From positions 124,001 through 188,000 of the forward strand of contig CAWHCK010000059.1 of the NCBI GenBank assembly GCA_963827585.1: 64,000 bases of DNA, in the 5' to 3' direction. Shown here in pieces: positions 16,682 to 26,862 of the stretch. Positions within the stretch are counted from its first letter, which is position 1. Each line of letters begins with the position of its first letter. Both the position numbers and the translations under genes were made by a program. A model generated the notes under the pieces. The model did no database searches. It was not told where the DNA came from and saw only the letters and a list, made by a program, of their open reading frames with translations. This DNA comes from VAZQ01 sp963827585 (lineage in GTDB: Bacteria > Pseudomonadota > Alphaproteobacteria > Rhizobiales > Xanthobacteraceae).

Positions 16682-18019
16682 TCAGGTCCGCATGAAGCCT
16701 TCGATTTCGCTTTCGGCCCAGGCCAGCGTCTTGTCGAGCGGCTCGCCTTGCTTGAACCGCACCACCATCTTGGTCTGGATCGCCTGGGTATAGATTTGAT
16801 GGGCGATGCGCGGCGGGGCCGGCGCGGCCGCGACCGAGAGCGTCTGGTGATTGTACGGGTTCGGGTAGTGGTAGAGCGTGCCCTTGGGCGGGCCTTCCTC
16901 GGCCCAGGTCTTGAAATCGGTGAAGCTGGCGAACGAGGGCAGGTCGTAGCCGGCGCTCGCCGCCACCATCTTCTCCGCCGATGAGCGCTGCGACAGATGG
17001 ACCAGGAGGCTCTTGGCCGCCGACTTGTTCTTGCCGAAGTTCCACACCCCCCAGAAGTAGGGCAGGAACGGCGCGTAGCGGCCCTGCGGTCCGGACGGCA
17101 TGCCGTGGGTCCACAATTGCTCGGCGATCTGCGGGGCGTCGCGCTTGGCCACCGCCCAGGAGCTGGGCGGGTTCATGATCAGCGAGCCTTTGCCGGCGAT
17201 CAGGTACTTGTTGTTCGACGCATTGTCCCACGCCGGGGCATCCGGCGGCAGGAACTGCGCGAGCTTCTTGTAGTATTCGAGCGCCTGCCGCACGCGGTCG
17301 GACTTGACCGAGATGTTGCCTTTGGCATCGACCAAATTCGCACCGAAGGATTGGAAGATCGCACCGGCGGTGTCGGTGTTGTCCTCGGTCGTGCCGAGCC
17401 CGATGCCGAAGGGATAGCCCGCCTTGTGGCACGCTTCCGCGGCCTTGAGCATGGCGTCCAACGTCCAGGCCTCGGCCTTGGGCGGGCCGCCCGCGGGATA
17501 CATGGCGACCACATCGATGCCGGCATGCTGTTTCAGCAGATCGATGCGCGAGCACGGCCCCTTGATCTGGCTGCCGACCGTGGCCGGCACCGCAACCCAA
17601 TGGCCGTTGGCGCGCGCAAGATAGTCGACCGTCGGGTTCACGGCGCCGTTCTGCTTGACCAGCTCCGTCATGATGTCGTCGACCGGCTCGAGGCTCTTGG
17701 CGTGCGCCTGCGGCTCCCAGGTCGGGAAGGCGAAAATGTCGTGCCCCGATCGCGCTTGCGCCTCGGCGGCGATCGTCAGCAGGTTCTTGTTGCCCTGCGA
17801 GGTGATGTAGTCGATCGAGACCTCGACCTTCTCCTTCGCCGCCCACTCGTTGACGAGCGCCGTGGTCGTGTTGTTGGCGCCGGGCACCCAGTGGTCCCAG
17901 AAGCCCATCGCCAGCTTGCCGGCAGCGTACGCGCCGCGCACATGGGGCATGGCAATGACCGCCGTCGAGGCGGCCGTGGTGGCCAGAAAACGGCGTCGCG
18001 TCATCTTGCTCTTGGGCAT
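16682..18019 (-). CDS. ABC sugar importer extracellular binding protein with Tat signal
   Basis: 445 aa; family 1 extracellular solute-binding protein of CUT1 importers. The N-terminus has a twin-arginine motif TRRRFLATTAAS followed by a hydrophobic stretch, so export is probably by the Tat pathway. ATG at 18019 has GGAGGA upstream; in-frame codons up to 18079 are rejected. The mature part contains SBP-like segments such as GAVNPTVDYLARANGHWV and GKGSLIMNPPSSWAV. First gene of the importer operon; ligand probably a sugar or polyol. Confidence 0.92.
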   Translation of the reverse strand: MPKSKMTRRRFLATTAASTAVIAMPHVRGAYAAGKLAMGFWDHWVPGANNTTTALVNEWAAKEKVEVSIDYITSQGNKNLLTIAAEAQARSGHDIFAFPTWEPQAHAKSLEPVDDIMTELVKQNGAVNPTVDYLARANGHWVAVPATVGSQIKGPCSRIDLLKQHAGIDVVAMYPAGGPPKAEAWTLDAMLKAAEACHKAGYPFGIGLGTTEDNTDTAGAIFQSFGANLVDAKGNISVKSDRVRQALEYYKKLAQFLPPDAPAWDNASNNKYLIAGKGSLIMNPPSSWAVAKRDAPQIAEQLWTHGMPSGPQGRYAPFLPYFWGVWNFGKNKSAAKSLLVHLSQRSSAEKMVAASAGYDLPSFASFTDFKTWAEEGPPKGTLYHYPNPYNHQTLSVAAAPAPPRIAHQIYTQAIQTKMVVRFKQGEPLDKTLAWAESEIEGFMRT

Positions 18020-18073
18020 GATGCAGATTCCTCCATGGGTTTCCCGCGCGGACGGCGCCGGTTCTGTTGCAGC

Positions 18074-18092
18074 CGTCAATCGACCGTTGACG
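18074..18092. promoter_or_regulatory. Inverted repeat upstream of the sugar importer operon
   Basis: A perfect 6-bp inverted repeat CGTCAA-N7-TTGACG lies 55-73 bp upstream of the binding-protein start, in the size range of a dimeric repressor operator. No repressor gene is adjacent. Candidate only. Confidence 0.35.
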
Positions 18093-18191
18093 ACCCGTTC
18101 GGCTTCACGTCCGTGGCTGCTTCGAGCTTAGATCAAAATCGCTGCGGTTGTCAGGGGAGATTTGCGTGCCGGTGACGCAGCCCGGGCGGCG

Positions 18192-19085
18192 TCACGCCAC
18201 CTCGGCACGATCGAAGGCGGCGCAGACCGGGGCCGACCGGCGGTCGAGCCGCAGCGTGAGGCAGAAGGCCGAGCCGCCGCTGCGCAGGAACGACCGCAGC
18301 GGCGTGGTGACGACGTCGTAGCCGCGCGCTTCGAGCTCGGCCCGCAGGGGCTCGCCGCAGTCCGACATGATCAGGGTCTTGCCGAGGCAGACCGCATTGG
18401 CCGCCAGCCGGCAGCCGTCCTCCTTGGCGATTTCGATGCGGTCCTGCGGCGCGACCCGGTCGCGGATCGCGGCCCGCCCGGCCGGGGTGAAGGCGCCCGG
18501 CAGATACATCACTTCCCCGCCGGGAAGGGCGGAGAGCGCGGTGTCCATGTGGTAGAAGCGCCCGTCAGCAAGCTCGAGCGCGACCACGTCCTGGCCAAAC
18601 GTGTCCGCGACGGCGCTCCGCGCGTCGGCATCGGAGCGCGGGCCATACCCCATCCAGAACAGCTTGCGCGTCGCGTCCCAGACGCAGTCGCCGGCGCCTT
18701 CGAGCACGAGGTTTTCCGGCAGCTTTCGCACGGCATCGACCAGGCCGTGTGCCTGGAGGGACCGAAATGCCGCGTCGAAATGCGCCTCTTCGCGCTGCCG
18801 TTGCGGATGGCGGAAGCGTGCCAGCAGCACCTGGCGATCGAGCACGACGGCCGCGTTGGCGGTGAAGACGAGATCGGGCAGGGCCGGCGCCGGCGGCACG
18901 AGCTCGACCGTTGCGCCAAGCTCCAGGAGCTTGCGATGGAGCGCGGTCCATTCCCGCGTTGCCCTCGCGTGTGCGCGCACGTCGCGGGCCCAGCCCTTCG
19001 GGTCCATCCACGGATTGATGGTATAGCTGACCGCGAAGTGCTCCGGCCGGCACATCAGAAAACGCGCGCTGTCGAGCGTCATCAT
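18192..19085 (-). CDS. ArgZ/DDAH-like guanidino-group hydrolase (probable arginine dihydrolase)
   Basis: 297 aa, amidinotransferase (pentein) fold. It resembles the catalytic domain of cyanobacterial arginine dihydrolase ArgZ/AgrE and dimethylarginine hydrolases. Features are FLMCRPEHF and the ArgZ-like SYTINPWM near the N-terminus, FTANAAVV (~residue 70; the Asn is characteristic of ArgZ), LEGAGDCVWD, the catalytic His in FYHMDTALS (~residue 170), and the nucleophilic Cys in GGSAFCLTLR near residue 276. Start MMTLD at 19085 follows GGAAG. The gene lies 21 bp after ornithine aminotransferase, so conversion of arginine to ornithine plus ammonia and CO2 is the most coherent role; dimethylargininase or arginine deiminase activity cannot be excluded. 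Confidence 0.82.
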   Translation of the reverse strand: MMTLDSARFLMCRPEHFAVSYTINPWMDPKGWARDVRAHARATREWTALHRKLLELGATVELVPPAPALPDLVFTANAAVVLDRQVLLARFRHPQRQREEAHFDAAFRSLQAHGLVDAVRKLPENLVLEGAGDCVWDATRKLFWMGYGPRSDADARSAVADTFGQDVVALELADGRFYHMDTALSALPGGEVMYLPGAFTPAGRAAIRDRVAPQDRIEIAKEDGCRLAANAVCLGKTLIMSDCGEPLRAELEARGYDVVTTPLRSFLRSGGSAFCLTLRLDRRSAPVCAAFDRAEVA

Positions 19086-19106
19086 TGTCTTCCACAGGTC
19101 TGAAGT

Positions 19107-20330
19107 TCAGGCGGCGTCCGACCGCCGGCGCGTGCCGTCGAGCTCGTGCAAGGCGTCCTCGAAGCGATCGAGCGCCCAATCGAGATCGTCGCGGGCGATG
19201 ATCAGCGGCGGCGCCAGCCGAACGACCGTGTGGTGGGTCTCCTTCGACAGCACGCCTTTCGCCAGCAGCCGCTCGCAGACCTCGCGCGCGCTCGCGATGG
19301 TGGGATCGATCTCGGCGCCGGCCCACAAGCCGCGGCCGCGAACCTCCTTGAGCGCCGGGCTCTCGATCGCGCGCAGGCGCGCCAGCATGTGGGCGCCGAG
19401 CACGCGGCTCTTCTCCACCAGGCCTTCGTCGCGAATCACATGGAGGGCTTCGAGGCCGACCGCGGCGGCGAGCGGATTGCCGCCGAAGGTCGACCCGTGC
19501 GAGCCGGGCGTGAACACGTCCATGACCTCGCGGCGGGCGACGAAGGCGGAAACCGGCAGCACGCCGCCGCCCAGCGCCTTGCCCAGAACCAGCCCATCGG
19601 GACGGATGCCCTCGTGCTGGAACGCGAACCAGGCGCCGGTCCGCCCCAGGCCGGACTGCACCTCGTCGAGGATCAGCAGCACGCGGTGCGCGTCGCAGAT
19701 GCGGCGCAGCCCGCTGAGCCAGCCCGCCGGCGGCACGATGATGCCGGCCTCGCCCTGGATCGGCTCGACCAGCACGGCAGCGGTCCGCGGCGTGATCGCG
19801 CGCTCGATGGCGGCGAGGTCGCCGAACGGCACCGCGCGGAAACCGGGCGTGAACGGTCCGAAGCCGTCGCGATAATCGGGCTCGGTCGAGAACGAGATGA
19901 CGGTCGTGGTGCGGCCGTGGAAATTGCCGTCGGCCACGATGATCTCGGCGCGGTCGCGGGCAATGCCCTTGACCCGATAGCCCCAGCGGCGCGCGGCCTT
20001 GATCGCGGTCTCGACCGCTTCGGCGCCGGTGTTCATCGGCAGCGCGGCGTCGAGGCCGGTGAGCTTGCACAGCTCTTCGAGAAACGGCCCCAGCCGATCG
20101 CTGTAATACGCGCGCGAGGGTACGGCGAGACGCTTCGCCTGCGCTTCGAGCGCCGCGAGAATGCGCGGATGGGCGTGGCCGTGGCTGGCGGCGGAATAGG
20201 CGCTCATCATGTCGACGTAGCGTCGCCCGGCGGTGTCCCACAGATGCGCGCCTTCGCCGCGCGCGAGCACGACAGGAAGCGGCGCGTAATTGTGGGCGCT
20301 GTACCGGGTCTCGAGATCGATCGCTTTCAT
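19107..20330 (-). CDS. rocD: Ornithine--oxo-acid aminotransferase (class III, PLP)
   Basis: 407 aa; cytosolic PLP enzyme transferring the delta-amino group of ornithine to 2-oxoglutarate, giving glutamate-5-semialdehyde. Near the N-terminus is YSAHNYAPLPVVLARGEGA, typical of OAT. The PLP-contacting Asp is in LLILDEVQSGLGRTG, the Schiff-base Lys in LVLGKALGGGVLPVSAF, and there is FGGNPLAAAVGLEAL. ATG at 20330 follows GGAGAG. It lies between an upstream Lrp-type regulator gene and a downstream ArgZ-like hydrolase gene, all on one strand, indicating an arginine/ornithine degradation unit. Confidence 0.92.
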   Translation of the reverse strand: MKAIDLETRYSAHNYAPLPVVLARGEGAHLWDTAGRRYVDMMSAYSAASHGHAHPRILAALEAQAKRLAVPSRAYYSDRLGPFLEELCKLTGLDAALPMNTGAEAVETAIKAARRWGYRVKGIARDRAEIIVADGNFHGRTTTVISFSTEPDYRDGFGPFTPGFRAVPFGDLAAIERAITPRTAAVLVEPIQGEAGIIVPPAGWLSGLRRICDAHRVLLILDEVQSGLGRTGAWFAFQHEGIRPDGLVLGKALGGGVLPVSAFVARREVMDVFTPGSHGSTFGGNPLAAAVGLEALHVIRDEGLVEKSRVLGAHMLARLRAIESPALKEVRGRGLWAGAEIDPTIASAREVCERLLAKGVLSKETHHTVVRLAPPLIIARDDLDWALDRFEDALHELDGTRRRSDAA

Positions 20331-20466
20331 GACACGTCTCTCCACCATGCTCGCATTGCCGTGCATCGAATGTATGCGACGGCCGCCACGTGTGCGGCGA
20401 AAGTCATGGCGGGAGACGGCGGATTCGGCGGCGGAAGCCGTTCGCGGCAACCGAAACGGCGGTCTG

Positions 20467-20970
20467 TTAACCTCTCGCCAGTTTGCGCCGGAGCAGCGAT
20501 TCGGGGTAGCCGCTGAAGCGGCGGACCGGTCGTAGCGCCACATGGCTGACGATGCGCGCGACGCCGAGACCGGCATCGTCGATCAGCTCGCTGGTGAGCT
20601 CCTCGTAGGCGGCAAGGTCGGCGCAAACGAACCGCGCCATATAATCGACGGTGCCGCTGACCTCCCAGCACTCGACGACCTCGTCGAGCGCGGCGAGCCG
20701 CTTTTCGAACCGGCGGCTATTGGCGTGCTTCTCCAGAATGATTTCGGCAAAGACGTTGACGGGCCGTGCCACCTGACCAAGCTCGACCACGGCCTGGTAG
20801 CCGGCGATGATGCCCGAGGCCTCGAGGCGGCGCACCCGCTCGAGGCAAGCCCGCGGCGACAGTCCCACCGCCTGTGCCAGTTTCTGGATCGTGGAGCGCC
20901 CGTCGCGCTGGAGCGCGGCGAGAATTTTCACGTCGATGCGATCCAGTGCCGGCGGGCGCCTAGCGGCCAT
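20467..20970 (-). CDS. Lrp/AsnC family transcriptional regulator
   Basis: 167 aa. N-terminal winged helix-turn-helix (LDRIDVKILAALQRDGR, then LAQAVGLSPRACLERVRRL) and a C-terminal RAM/AsnC ligand-binding domain (VVECWEVSGTVDYMARFV). These regulators bind amino acids and control amino-acid catabolism. It is 136 bp upstream of the ornithine aminotransferase gene on the same strand, so it is the obvious candidate to sense arginine or ornithine and control that unit; this is inference from position. Confidence 0.9.
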   Translation of the reverse strand: MAARRPPALDRIDVKILAALQRDGRSTIQKLAQAVGLSPRACLERVRRLEASGIIAGYQAVVELGQVARPVNVFAEIILEKHANSRRFEKRLAALDEVVECWEVSGTVDYMARFVCADLAAYEELTSELIDDAGLGVARIVSHVALRPVRRFSGYPESLLRRKLARG

Positions 20971-20989
20971 CGCTGTAATATGCTCCAGC

Positions 20990-21778
20990 TCAGTCGAGCG
21001 CGGCGTCCGATACCGGAACCGTGTAGTTCAGAGCGAGCCGGCCGCCGTCGGCGTAGATGGTCTCCCCGGTGATATAGCTTGCCGCCTGCGAAGCAAGGAA
21101 GACCGCGATCGAAGCGATCTCGTCGGGCTCGCCGATGCGCCCGAGCGGTGTGCGGGCCAGGATGCCTCGCTTGGCGTCCTTGTCGGTCGCCACCGCTTTG
21201 AGGATGTCGGTCATGATCGAGCCCGGCCCGATGGCGTTGACCCGGATGCCGTGGGGCGCGAGCGCCAGCGCCATCACCTTGGTGAGCTGATCGATGCCGC
21301 CTTTCGAGACGCAATAGGGCGTATGGTTGGGGATCGCGACCACGGCGTTGATCGAGCTCATGTTGATGATCGTGCCCGGCGCCCCGCCGGTCTTGACCTG
21401 CGCCACCATGCGCCGCGCGGCGGCTTGGCCGACGAGAAAGGCGCCCTTGAGGTTCACCCGCAGCACGCGGTCGAAATCCGCTTCCGCCAGATCGAGGAAG
21501 GCGGCGCCGTGAATGATGCCGGCATTGTTGACCAGAATGTCGAGCGCGCCGAACGCGCGGCAGGTCTCGGCCACGACGTTCTCGGCGCTGCGCGCATCGC
21601 CCACGTCGGTGGCCACGAACCGCGCATTGCCGAGCGCGCCAGCGGCGGCTTCGCCGGCGGCGGCGTCGACATCCGCGATGGTGACGCGGGCGCCCTCGGC
21701 GACATAGTGCCTGGCAATTGCAAGCCCGATGCCGCGCGCCCCGCCGGTGACGATGGCGACCTTGTTGTCAAGCTTCAT
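20990..21778 (-). CDS. SDR-family NAD(P)-dependent oxidoreductase
   Basis: 262 aa classical short-chain dehydrogenase/reductase. The cofactor motif TGGARGIG starts near residue 11, NNAG is near residue 86, and the catalytic Ser/Tyr/Lys are in MSSINAVVAIPNHTPYCVSK. GPGSIMTDI and a C-terminal YADGG follow as in many glucose/sorbitol/3-oxoacyl reductases. ATG at 21778 follows GGAGC. It ends 20 bp before the Lrp-type gene start. The substrate cannot be predicted. Confidence 0.92.
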   Translation of the reverse strand: MKLDNKVAIVTGGARGIGLAIARHYVAEGARVTIADVDAAAGEAAAGALGNARFVATDVGDARSAENVVAETCRAFGALDILVNNAGIIHGAAFLDLAEADFDRVLRVNLKGAFLVGQAAARRMVAQVKTGGAPGTIINMSSINAVVAIPNHTPYCVSKGGIDQLTKVMALALAPHGIRVNAIGPGSIMTDILKAVATDKDAKRGILARTPLGRIGEPDEIASIAVFLASQAASYITGETIYADGGRLALNYTVPVSDAALD

Positions 21779-21844
21779 AGCGTGCTCCGGATCGCGGCCG
21801 AGGTTACCACCAAGCCGGAGCGGACCGGAAAGCGGTTCGCAACG

Positions 21845-23926
21845 TCAGCGCCGTCCGAACAGCCGGTCGAGGAACCAGCCGTCGATGCCCGGGTCGATCG
21901 GTTGCGGCCTGACCGCGGGGGCATTGCCGGTTCCTTGGCCGCCGGTCGGCGCCGGCGGCATCGGATTGCCCGCGGGCGGGATTGCCGAGGCGAGCGCCGG
22001 CGCGCCCGCCAATCCGGGCAGGCTGGCGACCGCCACGCCTTGATGAGCGACCTTCATCAACCGGCTCCAGATCTCGACCGGAACGCCGCCGCCGGTCGCC
22101 TTCTTGGTCGGCGAGGAATCGTCGTTGCCGAGCCAGACGCCGGCGACGAGGTGGCCGCTATAGCCGATGAACCAGGCGTCGCGGAAATCCTGGCTGGTGC
22201 CGGTCTTGCCGGCGGCCGGCCAGCCCGGGAGCTGCGCCTTCTGTGCGGTGCCGGTCAGAAGGGTTTCGCGCATCATCGTATTCATCATCGCCACGTAGCT
22301 CGGCTCGATGATGCGCCCGAGTTTCTGCGGCTTGCGCGCGAACAGGACCTTGCCGGCGTGGTTGCGCACGCGCTCGACCACGTGCGGCGTGACGGCCTCG
22401 CCGCCATTCGCGAACGGCGCATAGGCTGACGTGAGCTCGATCAACGAGACTTCGGACGTGCCAAGCGCGAGCGACGGGTTGGGGTCGAGCTTCGAGGCAA
22501 TGCCGAGGCGGTAGGCGGTCTTGGCGACCGCTGCCGGCCCGAGCTCCAGCGTCAGCCGCACCGACACGGTATTGAGCGAATGCGCCAGCGCCTGGGTGAG
22601 CGTGACCGGCCCATGATAGTCGCGGCTGTAGTTTTCCGGCTTCCAGCCCTTGAGCACGACCGGCTTGTCCTCGCGCACGGTCTCGGGCGTGAGCCCGCGC
22701 TCGAGCGCGGTGAGGTAGACGAAGGGCTTGAACGCCGAGCCCGGCTGGCGCTTGGCGGCGACCGCGCGGTTGTATTGGCTGTCGGCGTAGTTCTTGCCGC
22801 CGACCAATGCACGCACGGCGCCGTCGGGCGTCATGGCGACAACCGCCCCCTGTGACACGTCGAGCTTTTGACCCTTGAGCGCGAGCTCGTCGACCAATGC
22901 CTTCTCGGCTGCCGCCTGCAGCACGGGATCGATCGAGGTCTCGACCACGAGGTCTTGCTCCACGCGCCCTACGAGATCGTCGAGCACGTCCATGATCCAG
23001 TCGGCGACATAGTTGACGGAGCCGGCGCCCGCGGGCTTCACCGCGCGGGCGGGTTGCGCGAGCGCGGTTTTCGCCATGGTCTCGGTGACGAAGCCGAGCT
23101 CGGCCATCGCCGCGAGCACGGCCTGCGCCCGGCGTTCGGCGCCGTTGGGATTGCGGCTCGGGGCCAGCCGCGACGGCGATTTCACGAGCCCCGCGAGCAT
23201 CGCCGCCTCGGCGACCTTCACCTGGCGCGCGGACTTGCCGAAATAGCGCTGGGCCGCGGCCTCGACCCCGTAGGCGCCGGAGCCGAAATAGACGCGATTG
23301 AGATAAAGCTCGAGGATCTCCGCCTTGCTGAATTTGTGCTCCAGCCAGAGCGCAAGCACGAGCTCCTGCATCTTGCGCCAGAGCGTGCGGTTCTGGGTCA
23401 GGAACAAGTTCTTGGCGAGCTGCTGAGTGATGGTCGAGCCGCCCTGCGAGACGCCGCGGCGCAGCACGTTGGCGACAACCGCGCGCGCGAGGCCGACGGG
23501 ATCGACGCCGATGTGGCTGTAGAAGCGCCGATCCTCGATGGCGATGAACGCCCGCGGCAGATAGGGCGGGAGCTCCTTGATCGGCACGTCGGTGCCGCTC
23601 ATCTCGCCGCGCATGACGAGCGGTTTCCCGTCGAGCCCCACGATCTCGATCGTCGGCGGGCGCTTGGGAACTTCGAGCGATTGAATCGGCGGCAGTGTCG
23701 AGGCGACGAAAACGAGCGAGCCGACCGCCGCGATCCCCGCCCACAGCGCGAGCACGAGCGACCAGTAGAACAGACGCCGCAGCGCTGCGCCGCCGTGCCC
23801 GCCGCGTTTGCGCCGGCGGCCGGATGACGACCGACTGGCGCGCGGACGCTCGTCGTCGGCCGCAGTCGAGGAAGCGCCCGCATCGAGCGCGGGCTCGCGG
23901 CGCGTGCCGCCCTTTCGTCCCCCCAT
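21845..23926 (-). CDS. Class A penicillin-binding protein (PBP1A-type)
   Basis: 693 aa bifunctional peptidoglycan synthase. A basic cytosolic tail (~residues 1-48) precedes one transmembrane helix. The GT51 glycosyltransferase has its catalytic Glu in FIAIEDRRFYSHIGVD and the block GGSTITQQLAKNLFLTQNRT. The transpeptidase domain has SxxK in GSAFKPFVYL, SxN in AHSLNTVSV and KTG in AGKTGTSQDFRDAWF. A Pro/Gly-rich C-terminal tail follows. It polymerises glycan strands and cross-links peptides at the outer face of the inner membrane. All catalytic motifs are intact. Confidence 0.94.
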   Translation of the reverse strand: MGGRKGGTRREPALDAGASSTAADDERPRASRSSSGRRRKRGGHGGAALRRLFYWSLVLALWAGIAAVGSLVFVASTLPPIQSLEVPKRPPTIEIVGLDGKPLVMRGEMSGTDVPIKELPPYLPRAFIAIEDRRFYSHIGVDPVGLARAVVANVLRRGVSQGGSTITQQLAKNLFLTQNRTLWRKMQELVLALWLEHKFSKAEILELYLNRVYFGSGAYGVEAAAQRYFGKSARQVKVAEAAMLAGLVKSPSRLAPSRNPNGAERRAQAVLAAMAELGFVTETMAKTALAQPARAVKPAGAGSVNYVADWIMDVLDDLVGRVEQDLVVETSIDPVLQAAAEKALVDELALKGQKLDVSQGAVVAMTPDGAVRALVGGKNYADSQYNRAVAAKRQPGSAFKPFVYLTALERGLTPETVREDKPVVLKGWKPENYSRDYHGPVTLTQALAHSLNTVSVRLTLELGPAAVAKTAYRLGIASKLDPNPSLALGTSEVSLIELTSAYAPFANGGEAVTPHVVERVRNHAGKVLFARKPQKLGRIIEPSYVAMMNTMMRETLLTGTAQKAQLPGWPAAGKTGTSQDFRDAWFIGYSGHLVAGVWLGNDDSSPTKKATGGGVPVEIWSRLMKVAHQGVAVASLPGLAGAPALASAIPPAGNPMPPAPTGGQGTGNAPAVRPQPIDPGIDGWFLDRLFGRR

Positions 23927-24029
23927 ACCGTACCCCCGCGGGTCGTCCCCGTGGGCACCGTAGACAGGGCGATTTAAGGCCGGGTTACCGACGGTTTTCG
24001 GGCCGATGATAACGCGTTCCGCCGGGAAA

Positions 24030-26862
24030 CTACTCCGCGGCCGCGCCCTTGGCCGGCGCGGCCGCCTCGTGCGCGGGCGAGAGCAGCCCGATCAGGGCGC
24101 GCTTGATGGTCGCGTGGCGTGTCGGCGAGGTGATCTTCGCCCCGAACAGGTCGGTGATGTAGAACACGTCGACCACGCGTTCGCCGAAGGTCGCGACCCG
24201 CGCGGACGCGATGTTGAGATTGAGCTTGGACAAGGTCGCGGTGAGCTCGAACAGCAGGCCGGGCCGGTCGAGCCCGATCACCTCGACCATGGTGTAGCGG
24301 GTCGACCATCCATTGTTGATCGTCACCTCCGGCACGACGGCGAAAGCTTTGAGCCGTGCTTTCGCCAGCGCCCGCTTGGCCACCACCTCCGGCAGCCGCA
24401 GGTCGCCGCGCAACGCCTTTTCGATCGAATCGGTGATCCGCGCGGCGCGGCGCGCTTCATCCGCGTCGAGCTCGAACTCGCGCGACACCGAGATGGTGTC
24501 GAGCGCGCGCCCATCGGTGGTGGTGAAGATCTGGGCATCGACGATGTTGGCGCCGGCGACCGCGCAAGCGCCGGCGATGATCGAGAGTAGCCACGGATGG
24601 TCCGGCGCGAGCACGGTGAGCTCGGTCACCCCGCGCGCAGCCGGGAACGAGACGGTGGTGGCGAGCGACTTTCCGGCCTCTGCGGCCGAGCGCAAGAAGC
24701 GCGCATGCGCGACTTTGTGCGGCAGCTCGACCTTGAGCCAATAGGCCGGGTAGTGCAGCGCGAGATAGCCGTCGACTTGCGCCGGCGTCCAATCCGCGAG
24801 CTCGGCCCTGAGCTCGGCCTGCGCGATGGCGACGCGCTGCCCGCGGTTGACCTCGGAGAATCCCCCGGTCAGCGTCGGCTCGGTTTCGTAATAAAGCGTG
24901 CGAATGAGCTGCGCCTTCCAGCCGTTCCACACGCCGGGCCCGACCGCCTTGATGTCGGCGGTGGTGAGGATCGTGAGCAGCTTGAGGCGCTCGACCGACT
25001 GCACGATGGCGCTGAAGTTCTCGATGGTCATGCGGTCGGAGAGATCGCGCGACTGGGCGACCGACGACATCACCAGATGCACCTCGATGAGCCAGGCGAC
25101 GGTCTCCGTCTCCGCCGGCGAGAAGCCCAGTCGCGGACAAAGATTGCGCGCGACGCGCGCGCCGGCGACCGAATGATCCTCGACCCGGCCCTTGGCGATG
25201 TCGTGCAGGAACAACGTGACATAGAGCAGTTCCCGGTGCCGCGGTTGAATGGTCCGCATCAGCTCGTTGGCGAACTTGGTATCCGGGGTGCGGTTGGCCT
25301 CGATGTCGGAGAGCACGCCGATGCAGCGCAGCAGATGCTCGTCCACCGTGTAATGGTGGTACATGTTGAACTGCATCATCGCGACGATATGGCCGAAGGC
25401 GGGTATGAAGCGGCCGAGCACGCCGGCCTCGTTCATCCGCCGCAGCACGGTTTCGGCGTCGTTGTTCGAGGTCAGGATTTCCAGGAACAGCCGGTTCGCC
25501 TCCTCGTTCTCGCGCAGGGTCTGGTCGATGAGCTTGAGCGAGCGCGTGGCGCCATGCATGGCGTCGGGATGGAACGCCAGATTGTATTTCTGCGCGAGGT
25601 GGAAGATGCGGATCAGATTGACGGGATCGCGCTTGAACACGTTCTCGTCGGCGACAGTGATGCGGTTGTAGTCGACGACGAAATCCTCGGTCTCGGCAAG
25701 CGTGTGGCGTGCGCGCGGCCGGAACCGGGCCATCATCCGGCTCAGCACCGGCATGGCCTTGGCCTGGCTGTCCTCGAGCCTGGCGCAGAGAATGGCGGTG
25801 AGATCGCCGACGTCCTTGGCGACCAGGAAGTAATGCTTCATGAAGCGCTCGACGTCGCGCAGACCCGGATGCTCGGTATAGCCGAGCCGCACCGCGATCT
25901 CGCGCTGGATGTCGAAGGAGAGCCGTTCTTCCGCGCGGCCGGTGAGGAAATGCATGTGGCAGCGCACCGCCCAAAGGAAATCGCCGCAGCGACGAAAGCG
26001 GCGGTACTCGCGCGGGTCATAGACGCCGTGGTCGATGAGCTCCTCGCGCTCGTGCACGCGGTAGACGTATTTGGCGATCCAATAGAGCGTATGCAGGTCG
26101 CGCAGCCCGCCTTTGCCGTCCTTCACGTTGGGCTCGACCAGGTAGCGGGACTGGCCGGCGCGCCGGTGGCGCTCTTCCCGTTCGGCGAGCTTGGCGGCGA
26201 CGAATTCCGCCGCGGTTCCCTGCACCACCTCCCTGTCGAAGCGCGCCACCAGCTCGGCGAAAAGCTTGTGGTCGCCGAGAAGATAGCGCGCCTCGAGCAG
26301 CCCGGTGCGCACCGTCATGTCGGCCTTGGCCTGACGGATGCACTCGTTGACCGAGCGCGTGGCGTGGCCGACCTTGAGCCCCATGTCCCACAGGCAATAG
26401 AGGATCGACTCGGCGATGGATTCGCCCCAGGCGGTCTGCTTGTAGGGAAGCAGGAACAGCAGATCGATGTCGGAACCCGGCCGCCAGGACGCCGCGGCCG
26501 TAGCCGCCGGTGGCGACGATGGCCATGTGCTCCGCTTCCGAGGGATTCTGCGCGGGGTAGAGATGCTTGGTCGCGAACTCGAACAGCACGCGGATGATCT
26601 CGTCCTGCATGAAGCACAGCCGCTCGGCGCAGCGCCGTCCGTGCCGGTCCCTGATGAGCAGGCGCTCGGCGGCGGCGCGCCCTTGCACGAGCGCGACCTT
26701 GAGGCGTCGCGAAATCGCCAAGCGCAGTTCGCGCTCGTTGCCGGAGTGGACCTCGGCCAGACGTTCGAGCTCGGCCGCGACGGCGACCGCATCGAAGATT
26801 TCGGTTTCGCGCGAGGCCTGATCGGTCGGGGTCAGCATGGCGACACCGGGATAGCGGAGCAC
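24030..26862 (-). CDS. glnD: Bifunctional uridylyltransferase/uridylyl-removing enzyme GlnD, one frameshift
   Basis: The PII nitrogen sensor-modifier. The first part (from MLRYPGVAMLTPTD; true start may be 26838) runs to ATGGYGRGVLAAG. A single extra base in the run GGGTT (plus-strand ~26476-26480) shifts the frame, and GSDIDLLFLLPYKQ, the nucleotidyltransferase signature, continues in the next frame to 24030. The HD phosphohydrolase motif FLHDIAKGRVEDHS lies in the middle, and two ACT domains form the last ~200 residues (RYTMVEVIGLDRPGLLFEL). Total ~940 aa, normal for the family. All domains are conserved, so a sequencing indel is more likely than a pseudogene. Confidence 0.9.

Noticed and set aside
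24597..26597. 666-aa open frame on the plus strand opposite glnD
   Set aside because: Same reason: low-complexity antisense frame over a conserved gene.
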